Part shown: one piece after another, positions 34,815-44,359 of the stretch
Position numbering within the stretch: the stretch's first letter is position 1
Layout of the letters: every line of letters starts with the position of its first letter
NCBI GenBank assembly: GCA_042862465.1
Contig: JASTVH010000011.1
Span: forward strand, 53,083 to 117,082
Source: JASTVH01 sp042862465
GTDB taxonomy: Bacteria > Pseudomonadota > Gammaproteobacteria > Pseudomonadales > Oleiphilaceae
Reading direction: 5' to 3'
DNA length: 64,000 bases
Notes under the pieces: generated by a model
Database searches by the model: none
Told to the model about the DNA's origin: nothing
The model's input: the letters and a program-made list of their open reading frames with translations, nothing else
Program-made: the position numbers and the translations under genes

Positions 34815-35659
34815 GTAGATACTGGCTTGTTACCCTGTTCCGAAAGCTGGCCCTGATGGCAATGGCGCTGGGCATCACGCCCATTGCCCTGGCCCAGGAT
34901 GCCGGCGCTGCGCCCTCGGTGGAGCACATTGTCAATCGTGCCAATATGGTCTCTTACTTCCAGGGGCGTGATGGCCGCGCCAGGGTCGCCATGACCATCA
35001 CGGATAGCCAGGGGCGTACCCGCAGTCGCGAACTTACCATTTTGCGGAGAGACGGCCCGGAGACAGATGCCATTGAGGGGAGCGCCTACCGTGGCGAGCA
35101 GAAGTACTATGTCTATTTCCGGCGACCGGCGGATGTGAGCCAGATGACGTTGCTGGTGTGGAAACACCAGGACCGGGACGACGACCGCTGGCTGTACCTG
35201 CCGGCGCTGGATCTGGTTAAGCGAATTGCCGCTTCCGACAAACGCACCAGCTTCGTCGGCTCGGATTTCTTCTACGAGGATATCTCGGGGCGCAGTATTG
35301 ATGACGACAGCCACGAGCTGATCGAGACCACGGACAACTACTACGTAGTGCGCAACACACCCAGGCGGCCCGGGGAGGTTGAATTCGCCTACTACGATGT
35401 CTATATCCACAAGCAGTCCTTCCTGCCGGTTCGCACCGAGTATGTCGACGACAGTGGCAACCTCTACCGGCGTTACACCGCGCTGGCGGTGGAGAAGGTG
35501 CAGGGTTACCCCACAGTCGTAAAGGCGAGGATGGAGAACCTGCGCAGCGGCGGCACCACGGAGCTGACCTACAGTGGCATTGACTATGACCTGGGTCTGC
35601 CGGAAGACGTCTTCTCGGAGCGCTACCTGCGCCGGGCACCAAAGGAGTACTTGCAGTGA
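34811..35659 (+). CDS. LolA-like outer-membrane lipoprotein-sorting family protein
   Basis: 282-aa periplasmic protein. ATG 34811 overlaps the RND stop; the open frame reaches further back but the signal peptide (to about residue 28, IALAQ) starts here. The fold family (LolA-like, pfam17131 type) is seen from RARVAMTITDSQGRTRSRELTI, YYVYFRRPADVSQMTLLVWKH, DRWLYLPALDLVKRI and SFVGSDFFYEDIS. Likely carries a lipid or lipoprotein from the RND pump to the outer membrane. A paralogue at 55822 serves an ABC-type system. Confidence 0.85.
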   Translation: MSRYWLVTLFRKLALMAMALGITPIALAQDAGAAPSVEHIVNRANMVSYFQGRDGRARVAMTITDSQGRTRSRELTILRRDGPETDAIEGSAYRGEQKYYVYFRRPADVSQMTLLVWKHQDRDDDRWLYLPALDLVKRIAASDKRTSFVGSDFFYEDISGRSIDDDSHELIETTDNYYVVRNTPRRPGEVEFAYYDVYIHKQSFLPVRTEYVDDSGNLYRRYTALAVEKVQGYPTVVKARMENLRSGGTTELTYSGIDYDLGLPEDVFSERYLRRAPKEYLQ

Positions 35660-35690
35660 CCACCGGTGCACTGAGGGCAGGAGGGCGTGG

Positions 35691-37100
35691 ATGAACACCA
35701 GAAGCCTGCTCTGGGGCATGTTGCTGGCGGGTATCGGTCTCGGTGTGGCGCCCGGGGCGCTATGGGCGGCTGCGCCCGAGCTGCCGGAGGGGCTGGGCGC
35801 GCCAGCCAGCGATACCGAGGAACCGGCCCTGCCGGCAGGCCTCGGGGGTGAGGCCGGGGCAGAACAAACCACCGACCGACCGGCTGCGGCGGCGCTGCCA
35901 TTTCGCCTGCGTGGCTTCTGGGAAGCCCGGGGCGGAACCCGGCTGGGCGATGATCCTTACGAGCGCGATCTCTCCATCGCCGAGACCCGGTTGCAGCTTG
36001 AGGCGGAGAAGTATTTCCAGGGAGCAACGCTGCGCCTTACCGGCGATTTTCTCTATGACGACCTGGACGACGATCGGGCGATGGACCTGGAATCGGGTGA
36101 GGGCGCCTTCGACCTGCGCGAGGCCAGCCTGGTGTTTTCGCCGAGCGCGGATACCGATGTCAAGCTGGGGCGCCAGATACTAACCTGGGGAACCGGCGAC
36201 CTGGTGTTCATCAACGATCTGTTTCCCAAGGACTGGGTCTCGTTTTTTATTGGCCGGGATGTGGAGTACCTCAAGGCGCCCTCAGACGCGCTGAAGGTTT
36301 CGGCTTTTTCCAGCTGGGCCAATCTTGACCTTGTCTACACCCCCCGGTTTGACGCTGATCGCTTCATCGACGGCCGCCGTCTCTCTTTCTTCAACACAGG
36401 GCAAGGGCGGCTGACCGGGCGCAATGCGGTTGTACTGGCGGACCGCCCGGCGGACGCCTTCGAAGACGACGAGTGGGCCGCCCGGCTGTACCGTAACCTT
36501 GGCGCCTACGAGGTCGCGCTCTACGGCTACGACGGCTTCTGGAAGAGCCCGGCCGGGGCTGATCCGGTCAGCGGCAGGGCCACGTTTCCTCCGCTGTCGG
36601 TGCTCGGCGCCAGCCTGCGCGGGCCGGTGGGGCCGGGCATCGGCAACGTCGAACTGGGTTATTACGATTCCCGCACCGACCGCGACGGCGACGATCCCAC
36701 GGTGCGCAACAGCGAGCTGCGCCTGCTGCTCGGCTATGAGCAGGAAATTGCCCGTAACCTGACCCTGGGCCTGCAATACTACCTTGAGCGCATGGGCGAG
36801 TTTGAGGCCTACCGGCGGGCCTTGCCCCCTGGTGCCCCGGTGCGGGACGAGAATCGCCACGTCCTCACCCAGCGGCTGACATGGCTGACACACAGCCAGA
36901 ATCTGGAGTGGTCGTTGTTCCTGTTCTACTCGCCCTCGGACCGGGACGCGTACCTGCGCCCCCGGGTGGGCTATCAGGTTGATGACCATCTCTCTGTTGA
37001 AGCCGGCGGAAACCTGTTTTTCGGCGCCCAGGAGGAAACCTTCTTCGGTCAGTTTGAGGACAACAATAACCTGTATCTGGGGGTACGCTATGGTTTCTGA
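35691..37100 (+). CDS. Outer-membrane beta-barrel protein of the RND-LolA operon (DUF1302-like)
   Basis: 469 aa. ATG 35691 has a GGAGGG ribosome site and begins a signal peptide (to about residue 27, LWAA); then a Pro/Glu-rich linker and a barrel whose motifs LGRQILTWGTGDLVFINDLF and VGYQVDDHLSVEAGGNLFFG, ending in RYGF, resemble DUF1302-type porins that accompany RND exporters. It is the last gene of the DUF2892-RND-LolA-like operon. Confidence 0.75.
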   Translation: MNTRSLLWGMLLAGIGLGVAPGALWAAAPELPEGLGAPASDTEEPALPAGLGGEAGAEQTTDRPAAAALPFRLRGFWEARGGTRLGDDPYERDLSIAETRLQLEAEKYFQGATLRLTGDFLYDDLDDDRAMDLESGEGAFDLREASLVFSPSADTDVKLGRQILTWGTGDLVFINDLFPKDWVSFFIGRDVEYLKAPSDALKVSAFSSWANLDLVYTPRFDADRFIDGRRLSFFNTGQGRLTGRNAVVLADRPADAFEDDEWAARLYRNLGAYEVALYGYDGFWKSPAGADPVSGRATFPPLSVLGASLRGPVGPGIGNVELGYYDSRTDRDGDDPTVRNSELRLLLGYEQEIARNLTLGLQYYLERMGEFEAYRRALPPGAPVRDENRHVLTQRLTWLTHSQNLEWSLFLFYSPSDRDAYLRPRVGYQVDDHLSVEAGGNLFFGAQEETFFGQFEDNNNLYLGVRYGF

Positions 37101-37175
37101 AAAGGTTAGGTGTTGATATTGAAGGGCTGGCTACTATAGGCCTCACTCGGTTTACCCAAAGAAAAGGAAATGTAT

Positions 37176-37562
37176 ATGTCTTACACAATGAATCGCGTAA
37201 TTCAGAATGTGGATTTCGAGACAGTGGATGAGCGAACCCGCAAGGCCCTGGCCGATCAGGGTTTCGGGGTTCTGACAGAAATTGATGTTAAGGCCACCAT
37301 GAAAAAGAAACTGGACAAGGACATGCTCGCCTACCGAATTCTCGGTGCCTGCAATCCAGCCATGGCTTGGGAAGCCATTGGCGTGGAACCCCGGGTAGGC
37401 GCTATGTTGCCGTGCAATGTCATACTGCGCGAGACCCCGGAGGGCGTTGAAGTCAGTGCGGTTGATCCCGTGTTATCCATGACAGCGATCGAAAATGAGC
37501 AACTCAAGCATATTGCGGGTGAGGTGAGAGATAGGCTGTCTGAGATTATCAAGGCGGTATGA
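37176..37562 (+). CDS. DUF302 family protein
   Basis: 128 aa, cytoplasmic, with the DUF302 fold (TRKALADQGFGVLTEIDVKATM, LGACNPAMAW, VGAMLPCNVILRET). ATG 37176 is preferred to 37170 because the AAGGA ribosome site is too close to the latter. DUF302 proteins bind small ligands or metal and cluster with sulfur or metal genes; no reaction is established. It follows the outer-membrane protein after 75 bp. Confidence 0.88.
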   Translation: MSYTMNRVIQNVDFETVDERTRKALADQGFGVLTEIDVKATMKKKLDKDMLAYRILGACNPAMAWEAIGVEPRVGAMLPCNVILRETPEGVEVSAVDPVLSMTAIENEQLKHIAGEVRDRLSEIIKAV

Positions 37563-37673
37563 CTCGACTCGCACCAAAGCACTCGCTGCGTCCTTAATCA
37601 TTGCCGCACCGGGTGTCTGGGACCTTGGTTCGGCATACCAAGCAAGTTGAGCCCCGATCTAAGCCGGCCCACG

Positions 37674-38789
37674 TCAAAGCCACTTGCGTAGCAACAGGCC
37701 AAGCGTGTCATACACACCTTTTATGAATCCGCGGTGTTTCCAGGTGATGCCAGTGATTTCACTGGCATCCTGCAAGTCAGTTATGAACTCGTTTCTTAAC
37801 TGGTCATTCAAGGCTTCGTTTGTGGAGATCAGCGTCAGTTCATAGTTAATAAACAAACTTCTGTAGTCGAAGTTTGCTGTCCCTATGCTGCCCCAGGCAT
37901 CGTCAACGAGCAGTACTTTGGAATGCAATAGCCGGGGTGTGTACTCGAATATGCGAACGCCGTGCTCCAACAGTTCTCCGTAAATGGCGCGGGCGGCCCA
38001 TTGTGCGGGGGTCGAGTCGGTCTTTTCGGTGGTCAGAATCCGCACATCGACCCCCCGGCGGGCCGCGAGAACAAGTAGTTTGCGTAATCCACGATCCGGA
38101 ACGAAATAGGGCGTCGCCAGCCAGATTTTGTCCGATGCTCCGGCCAGTTGCTCTTTGATGGCACACCGCAACTGGACACGACAGGTGCGTGTTGTATTGG
38201 GAATGATCCGGCTGTCGCTGACTGTGTGACTGCCCGGGTTCCATTGCGTGTCACCGCACCAGAAGGCGTTGAACAGAGCGTCAGCCTCTGTGGCCAGAGG
38301 CCCGTTGATGCAGACATGCATGTCGCGCCATCGCTGGGGGCCGTAAAAGCGCCTTGAACCCTTGCGGTGAATGTTGAACCCGCCGATATACGCCGTTTCA
38401 CCATCAATGACCAGCAGTTTACGATGATCGCGACGGTTATAGCGCATCGGTTGCCGCCAGCTCCAGCGGTGAAAGCGCTGCAGGCGGACGCCGGCGGCCC
38501 TGAGCTGGCGCCGGTGCTGCCGCGTAAGGACGCCGCTTGAGCCCAGCGCGTCAACGTGAATGCGAACGTCGAGGCCGTGGCGGGACTGCTTCATCAGTTC
38601 ATCGAGCAGCTCAGCCCCCACCTCGTCCGCCGCCAGGATATACGAAGCGAGAAAGATACGCTGGCTGGCGGTACGGATCGAGCGGATCATCGCCGCATAG
38701 AGTTCGTCTCCTTCACCGAACAGCTTAAACACATCCTTCATAGCCCCGCTCTCGGGTTCACATGCAGCGTTCCCTGGATTCCCGTTCAT
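37674..38789 (-). CDS. Phospholipase-D-family cardiolipin synthase
   Basis: 371 aa with two HKD motifs: HRKLLVID with His122, Lys124 and Asp129, and a second HSKVLLVDD...GTANFDYRS near residue 290. These join two phosphatidylglycerols or exchange head groups. No N-terminal membrane helices are visible, as in the soluble ClsB type. ATG 38789 is the outer limit; the ATG at 38741 (MKDVFKLF) is an equally possible start. It follows the GAPDH gene on the minus strand with a 2-bp gap, so shares its TTCAG promoter. Confidence 0.85.
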   Translation of the reverse strand: MNGNPGNAACEPESGAMKDVFKLFGEGDELYAAMIRSIRTASQRIFLASYILAADEVGAELLDELMKQSRHGLDVRIHVDALGSSGVLTRQHRRQLRAAGVRLQRFHRWSWRQPMRYNRRDHRKLLVIDGETAYIGGFNIHRKGSRRFYGPQRWRDMHVCINGPLATEADALFNAFWCGDTQWNPGSHTVSDSRIIPNTTRTCRVQLRCAIKEQLAGASDKIWLATPYFVPDRGLRKLLVLAARRGVDVRILTTEKTDSTPAQWAARAIYGELLEHGVRIFEYTPRLLHSKVLLVDDAWGSIGTANFDYRSLFINYELTLISTNEALNDQLRNEFITDLQDASEITGITWKHRGFIKGVYDTLGLLLRKWL

Positions 38790-38791
38790 AT

Positions 38792-39832
38792 CTATAAGCC
38801 AATAGAGCCGATACCCAGGCTGTCATTAGTGTTTCCGATCGACGTTTCCGCATCGTGTTCGGCCCCGGTGAGTGCGCGTATGGCATCGATGGTTTCCGGA
38901 ACAACAATCGCCTGGTTGTCGACCATATAGGCAAAGAACAGCTCATTGCCCTGAACCTTGAGCATGTCTTCCCAAAGCGCGACTTCATAGAGGCTGTCGT
39001 GAGGCCGGCCAAGGTCGGCCATCAGCTCCTTCACGCTGTTGATCGCGCTGAGCCCGTCACTGATCCGGATAAGGGCGATGCGGGAGGAAGTGCGAAACGC
39101 ATCGAGCACTTCGTCCTTGCTCGCATCACGTGTCAGTTGTACCGACCAGTAGTGCAGGTGGGCCAGTGTCTCCGGAACCTTGACCGCCATGGTTACCACA
39201 TCCAGGTCCGGGTCGACGCTTTGAGCATCCGGGCCCTGGTGGCTGGGAATCTCCGGCTCTGGCACGACGGTATTCATGATCCCGCCCTGATGGCTCTCCC
39301 AGGGATCGGTAGCCCGGCGCAGAAGGGTTCCCCGTGCCCGGTCCAGCAGCCCGTGACGTTTGAGCGCTGACAGGGTACGAATGATCGATGTCGTGTTGCA
39401 CGATACAACGCGCGTGCCGTCACGGCCGACAGCGCTGGCGTAGTTGGCCTCGGCAACGAATGAATGGCCCGTGCTTTCATGTGTCTCGCCGCCATGAACG
39501 ATGTACTTGATGCCGAGCTGCCGGTAGGTTTCGATGTTCTTGCTGGCCAGGTGTTTCGGTGTACAGTCCACCACGATGTCAGCGGCCTCAAGCAGGTCGT
39601 CAAGCGTGCCGGAGACATCAAGCCCTGCGGCCCTCATGCCGGTGGCATGCTCCGGAGTGGCGCCGTAAAGCGAGTATCCCTTGTGCAGGGCGGCCCGTGG
39701 CCGCCAGTCCGTGGCAATGTCAGCCACGCCGGCCAGGGCCATGTCTTTCTGTACGGCAACGGCGTCAGCTACCCGTTTGCCAATAACGCCATAGCCATTG
39801 ATGGCGACCCGAATAATTCCCTGAACGGCCAT
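38792..39832 (-). CDS. Type II (archaeal-type) glyceraldehyde-3-phosphate dehydrogenase
   Basis: 346 aa. ATG 39832 with a G-rich ribosome site; the longer frame to 39982 would add an unrelated leader. NAD(P)-binding VAINGYGVIGKRVADAV and active-site SCNTTS (Cys145) fit the type II family found mostly in archaea. The bacterial copy is unusual and lies behind its own TTCAG box, divergent from copA. It could oxidise G3P made by phosphoketolase, using NADP or NAD; the direction is unknown. Confidence 0.9.
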   Translation of the reverse strand: MAVQGIIRVAINGYGVIGKRVADAVAVQKDMALAGVADIATDWRPRAALHKGYSLYGATPEHATGMRAAGLDVSGTLDDLLEAADIVVDCTPKHLASKNIETYRQLGIKYIVHGGETHESTGHSFVAEANYASAVGRDGTRVVSCNTTSIIRTLSALKRHGLLDRARGTLLRRATDPWESHQGGIMNTVVPEPEIPSHQGPDAQSVDPDLDVVTMAVKVPETLAHLHYWSVQLTRDASKDEVLDAFRTSSRIALIRISDGLSAINSVKELMADLGRPHDSLYEVALWEDMLKVQGNELFFAYMVDNQAIVVPETIDAIRALTGAEHDAETSIGNTNDSLGIGSIGL

Positions 39833-39891
39833 ATTTGCCCCCCGGTTTCCTGAAAAAGAGTGAACGATCCTGCCAAATCCCCAGTGTAACC

Positions 39892-39923
39892 ACAGTATAG
39901 GCGAAGGCTGAATTTCAACTGAA
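39892..39923 (-). promoter_or_regulatory. TTCAG-N6-TTCAG promoter (copy 5), GAPDH-cls unit
   Basis: On the minus strand TTCAG at 39923-39919 and 39912-39908, then 10 nt, then TACTGT (39897-39892). It points at the GAPDH start (39832). Copy 6 lies 83 bp away, back to back. Confidence 0.72.
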
Positions 39924-40006
39924 CATCCCTGTGAATATGTATCTTGGTGCACTGGCAGTTGCGAAAAGTTGATGCCAGTCAAAAAAGAAATGGCGCTAAA
40001 GTCCTT

Positions 40007-40038
40007 TTCAGGTTCAGTTCAGTCTGGTGTAGTGGGAT
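40007..40038 (+). promoter_or_regulatory. TTCAG-N6-TTCAG promoter (copy 6), copA operon
   Basis: TTCAG at 40007-40011, 40013-40017 and 40018-40022; the first and last keep the 11-bp phase. Ten nt later TGGGAT (40033-40038), weak as a -10. About 90 bp before copA. Confidence 0.72.
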
Positions 40039-40126
40039 GATAAACCAGCATGCGGCAATTCCATTACCGGGAGCCAGGTCGAACACTGTGTGGCTGGCCT
40101 GGAACAAACGAAAGGATGAACGGACG

Positions 40127-42532
40127 ATGTCTGCAAAACATAATAGCGCTCGTGACGAGAATGACGAGAATACTGTAGCCGGAGAAGCAGGGGGGAAGTA
40201 TACCTGCCCGATGCATCCGGAGGTGGTATCCGACGAGCCGGGAGACTGCCCCAAATGCGGAATGCACCTTGTGCCTATGGAGCAGGCCGGAACGAGCTCC
40301 CATTCCGGTCATTCGCACCATCATTCCGGTCATTCGCACCAGTGTTCCGGAGAGCATGAAAAACCGTCAGGTGATGACCGGAAATATGATCGCGTGCCGC
40401 CTGGATATTCGGGTGTGGTCTACACCTGTCCCATGCACCCTCAGGTGCGCCAGACCAAGCCCGGCGCCTGTCCTCTTTGCGGGATGGGCCTGGAGCAGGA
40501 ATCGGCCACGGGTGAAGACGAGGGCCCCAACCCGGAGTTGGTGGATTTTTCTCGTCGCCTGTGGGTTGCCCTGGCGTTTTCAATACCCTTGCTGATTCTG
40601 ACCATGACTCCTTATATCGGTGTCATGGCGGTTCGCGACTTCTTCGGTGAGCGTTTGTCACTCTGGGTTGAGCTGGTACTTGCCACCCCGGTAATTCTTT
40701 GGTCCGGCTGGCCGTTCTTTGCTCGTGGTTACACCTCGTTTCGGACAATGAACCTGAATATGTTCAGCCTGATCGGTATGGGGGTCGGGGCAGCCTATAT
40801 ATTCAGCATCGTGGCAGTGCTCATGCCGGGGATCTTCCCGGAAGGCTTCCGGGATTCCGGAGGCAACGTTGGCGTTTATTTTGAGGCGGCAGCCGTTATC
40901 GTCACGCTGGTCCTGCTGGGCCAGGTGATGGAACTGAGGGCCCGTGAGGGCACCGGTAAAGCCATACGTGCGTTGCTGGACATGGCCGCGAAAACGGCGC
41001 GCCTGATCCGGCCCGATGGAACCGAAACAGAGGTTGCTCTTGAGGATGTGAAGGTCGGTGATCACCTGCGTGTTCGGCCCGGTGATAAGGTGCCCGTTGA
41101 CGGTCTGGTTGTTGAAGGTCGCTCTTCCGTTGATGAGTCGATGATTTCCGGGGAGCCAGTTCCGGTAGAGAAGGTGGAGGGAGACAAGGTCACCGGGGCC
41201 ACCATAAACGGTACCGGAAGCCTGGTGATGGAGGCGACCCGGGTTGGCGCGGATACCACGCTCAGCCAGATTGTCGAAATGGTTGCCAACGCTCAGCGTA
41301 GCCGAGCACCTATCCAGAAGTTTGCCGATATGGTGGCCGGCAAGTTCGTACCGGCGGTTATTGCCGTGGCGGCCCTGTCCTTTGTGGCGTGGGCCATCTG
41401 GGGGCCGGCGCCAGCTTTGTCGTATGCGCTCGTGTCTGCGGTTGCGGTTCTTATCATTGCGTGCCCTTGCGCATTGGGGTTGGCTACACCCATGTCGATC
41501 ATGACGGCGACAGGGCGCGGTGCCCAGTTGGGTGTGCTGATCAAGAACGCCGAAGCCCTGGAGCGTTTTGCCAAGGTGGACACCTTGATTGTGGATAAAA
41601 CGGGTACCTTGACCGAAGGTAAGCCCAGACTAGTGGCGGTGCTGCCGGAATCGGATCATGACGAGACCGAGGTCCTCAGGCTTGCGGCCACACTGGAGAA
41701 AGGGTCAGAACATCCGCTAGCTGAAGCGATCGTTTCCGGCGCCGAGGCACGTAACGTAATGCTTGGAAAGGCCGATGACTTTGAAGCCGTTACTGGCAAG
41801 GGTGTTAAGGGCGTTGTGGATGGCAAACCAGTGGCTTTGGGCAATGCCAAGCTGCTGGAAGAGCTGGGCTTGGACGGCGGCCATCTGATGGAGGTGGCCA
41901 ATGGCCGGCGCGACGAGGGCGAAACAGTCATGTTTGTGGTGCTTGAGGGCGCTGTTGCGGGCCTTGTCAGTGTTGCCGACCCGGTCAAGGAAACAACACC
42001 CGCTGCGCTGAAGGCGCTACACGCCGCTGGCTTCCGCATAATCATGGCAACTGGCGACAATGAGCGCACGGCAAAGGCAGTAGCGGGTAAACTCGGTATC
42101 GATGAGATTCGTGCCGATGTGCTGCCAGAAGACAAGGCCAGCATCATTCGCGAACTTCAGAGCCAGGGGCGTAAGGTAGCGATGGCGGGGGACGGCGTGA
42201 ATGACGCACCTGCCCTGGCCCAGGCCGATGTTGGTATTGCGATGGGAACCGGTGCGGATGTCGCCATTGAGAGTGCGGGCTTTACCTTGGTTAAGGGTAA
42301 CCTCGACGGTATTGTCCGCGCCAGACGGTTGTCCCAGGCGACGATGCGAAATATCAAGCAGAACCTGTTTTTTGCCCTGGTCTACAATGGTGCGGGTGTG
42401 CCGGTGGCTGCCGGTGTGCTCTACCCATTCCTTGGTATCCTGATAGGACCTATCTTTGCCGCTTTTGCAATGAGCGCGTCCTCGTTGTCAGTGGTGATGA
42501 ACTCCCTGCGTTTGCGTCGAGAGAAAGTCTAG
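40127..42532 (+). CDS. copA: Copper-type P1B ATPase with two N-terminal heavy-metal-binding domains
   Basis: 801-aa inner-membrane exporter. ATG 40127. Two cysteine domains of the HMBD (YHS-like) type occur at about residues 25-50 (YTCPMHPEV...CPKCGM) and 97-122 (YTCPMHPQV...CPLCGM), with a His-rich linker between. The transmembrane metal site is CPC (446-448), the phosphorylation site DKTGT (Asp490), plus MAGDGVNDAPAL. C-terminal helices YNGAGVP and MSASSLSVVMNSLRL fit the Cu(I) group. Unlike the CPD ATPase at 15120 it is canonical. Promoter copy 6 lies just upstream. Confidence 0.93.
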   Translation: MSAKHNSARDENDENTVAGEAGGKYTCPMHPEVVSDEPGDCPKCGMHLVPMEQAGTSSHSGHSHHHSGHSHQCSGEHEKPSGDDRKYDRVPPGYSGVVYTCPMHPQVRQTKPGACPLCGMGLEQESATGEDEGPNPELVDFSRRLWVALAFSIPLLILTMTPYIGVMAVRDFFGERLSLWVELVLATPVILWSGWPFFARGYTSFRTMNLNMFSLIGMGVGAAYIFSIVAVLMPGIFPEGFRDSGGNVGVYFEAAAVIVTLVLLGQVMELRAREGTGKAIRALLDMAAKTARLIRPDGTETEVALEDVKVGDHLRVRPGDKVPVDGLVVEGRSSVDESMISGEPVPVEKVEGDKVTGATINGTGSLVMEATRVGADTTLSQIVEMVANAQRSRAPIQKFADMVAGKFVPAVIAVAALSFVAWAIWGPAPALSYALVSAVAVLIIACPCALGLATPMSIMTATGRGAQLGVLIKNAEALERFAKVDTLIVDKTGTLTEGKPRLVAVLPESDHDETEVLRLAATLEKGSEHPLAEAIVSGAEARNVMLGKADDFEAVTGKGVKGVVDGKPVALGNAKLLEELGLDGGHLMEVANGRRDEGETVMFVVLEGAVAGLVSVADPVKETTPAALKALHAAGFRIIMATGDNERTAKAVAGKLGIDEIRADVLPEDKASIIRELQSQGRKVAMAGDGVNDAPALAQADVGIAMGTGADVAIESAGFTLVKGNLDGIVRARRLSQATMRNIKQNLFFALVYNGAGVPVAAGVLYPFLGILIGPIFAAFAMSASSLSVVMNSLRLRREKV

Positions 42533-42631
42533 GCGCGAAACGACCATATCGATGACCTCTCACTGGTAGCCCTATCCTGTGGCGCTCAGTGCTGAGGTCG
42601 GAGTAAAAATGAGTTTGGCCAGGGAAAGCTA

Positions 42632-43639
42632 ATGAAAATTGTGTTCTTTGAGGCAGAGAAGTGGGAGTGCGATATTTTGCAGCATGCCTGCTGCAATCAT
42701 GAGGTTGTTTTCACGGACGAGGAACTCGGAACAGGCAACGTTGGGCTATACAGGGACGCCGATATCATCTCCCCTTTCGTTCATTCGGTCCTGGACCACT
42801 CGGTCCTTGACTGTTTTGAGCATCTGAAGTTCATTGCTACCCGGTCGACGGGATACGACCATATCGATCTGGATTATTGCGCCAGAAATGCGATTCCAGT
42901 CAGCAATGTGCCCGTCTACGGTGACCAGACTGTAGCGGAGCATGTTTTTGCGCTACTCCTTGCCATTAGCCACAAGATTCCAGAGGCGATCAATCGCACT
43001 CGCAAGGGGGATTTTTCGCAGAAAGGCCTGCAGGGATTCGACCTTCAAGGCAAAACCCTGGGCGTGATCGGTACCGGTGCTATCGGAAAGCGTGTTGTGG
43101 AAATAGCGCAAGGGTTTCGTCTGAACGTTCTTGCCTGCGATCCCAAGCCGGATGACGTATTCGCGGACCAATATAGCGTGTCTTACGTCGATTTGGATCG
43201 TCTTCTTGAGCAGTCCGATGTGGTGACGCTGCACGTACCTGGCAGCAAATCGGCCAAGCATCTTCTGTCGGACAGGGAGTTCGCCCGGATGAAGCGCGGG
43301 GTTGTCCTGATTAATACCGCTCGCGGCTCCATTGTTGATACCCAGGCTTTGCTGCACGCGCTGGCGGATGGGAAGGTGTCGGCTGCAGGTCTTGATGTAC
43401 TGCCGGATGAGCCCTCCATCAGGGAAGAGGCGGAATTGATCCGCTCTTTTTTTGACAAGAAATACGATCTGGAAACGCTGTTTGCCAACCATGTTCTTCA
43501 GCACATGAGAAACGTCATCGTCACCCCGCACAGTGCGTTCAATACGAAAGAGGCTGTCGAAAGAATCCTCATGACCACCGGCGAAAACATTGTCGGCTTC
43601 ATCGAGGGTGCACCCCGCAATCTAGTGAACAAACACTGA
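42632..43639 (+). CDS. D-2-hydroxyacid dehydrogenase (D-lactate dehydrogenase type)
   Basis: 335 aa, reduces pyruvate-like 2-oxo acids with NADH. Motifs: GVIGTGAIGKRVVEIA (NAD-binding), INTARGSIVDTQAL with the catalytic Arg, DVLPDEPS with Glu, and VTPHSAFNTKEAV with His. The Arg-Glu-His triad is complete. It is 99 bp after copA and could be co-transcribed. Confidence 0.88.
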   Translation: MKIVFFEAEKWECDILQHACCNHEVVFTDEELGTGNVGLYRDADIISPFVHSVLDHSVLDCFEHLKFIATRSTGYDHIDLDYCARNAIPVSNVPVYGDQTVAEHVFALLLAISHKIPEAINRTRKGDFSQKGLQGFDLQGKTLGVIGTGAIGKRVVEIAQGFRLNVLACDPKPDDVFADQYSVSYVDLDRLLEQSDVVTLHVPGSKSAKHLLSDREFARMKRGVVLINTARGSIVDTQALLHALADGKVSAAGLDVLPDEPSIREEAELIRSFFDKKYDLETLFANHVLQHMRNVIVTPHSAFNTKEAVERILMTTGENIVGFIEGAPRNLVNKH

Positions 43640-43653
43640 GCCAGGATGGTTTT

Positions 43654-44343
43654 ATGCCGATGCTTTATACCTATTTGACCTGGAGCGTGTTGTTGGTGCT
43701 GCTGTGGGGTGTGGTTTTCGCTATTACCCGCAACAAGAAGAAGATGCTGACAATGAGCCTTGGTACCGCTCCCCTGGGGTTAACGGAGCCGCTTTTTTAC
43801 CCGGAATACTGGAGCCCTCCAACGTTGTTCGGATTGGGGGAAACCTACGGTTTTGATGTCGAGAGTATTCTGTTCTCTTTCGCCGTGGGAGGCCTGGCCA
43901 GTACGCTTTATGAACTCGGGTCGACCACAAAAGCGAAGTCAATGCCGGGCGACCATAAACCGGGGAGGATGCATCGGTTTCATACCCTGGCACTGAGCTC
44001 CCCGGTTTTAGTGTTTGCCTTGCTGGAACTGACCACCAGTCTCAACTCAATATATACCGCCTCTATGGGGCTCTTGGCTGGGGCCATCAGCACTGTTGTT
44101 TGTCGAATCGATCTTCTCGATGGAGCGATCAAAGGTGCCGCCATATTTTCGCTGTTTTATTTTGTTTTTTTCAGCGCGATGAACTGGTCACATCCACACT
44201 TTGTTGATCTTTACTGGAACAACGCAGCGATCAGCGGGTTCAGGGTTTTTGGGGTTCCGGTCGAGGAACTGCTCTTTGCCGCCACGTTAGGCGCACTTTG
44301 GAGTAATTTCTACGAGCATCGGTATTGGCAGAGTAGGGCATAA
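43654..44343 (+). CDS. Integral membrane protein, weakly lycopene-cyclase-domain-like
   Basis: 229 aa with about six membrane helices. The motif FGVPVEELLFAATLGALWSNFYEHRY near the C-terminus resembles the PxEEL signature of the CrtYc/d lycopene-cyclase domain, but overall similarity is weak and no carotenoid gene is nearby. It lies between the dehydrogenase (14 bp) and the BCCT carrier (16 bp), so the three are likely one operon. Function unknown. Confidence 0.6.
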   Translation: MPMLYTYLTWSVLLVLLWGVVFAITRNKKKMLTMSLGTAPLGLTEPLFYPEYWSPPTLFGLGETYGFDVESILFSFAVGGLASTLYELGSTTKAKSMPGDHKPGRMHRFHTLALSSPVLVFALLELTTSLNSIYTASMGLLAGAISTVVCRIDLLDGAIKGAAIFSLFYFVFFSAMNWSHPHFVDLYWNNAAISGFRVFGVPVEELLFAATLGALWSNFYEHRYWQSRA

Positions 44344-44359
44344 CAAAAGGTTAATCATC

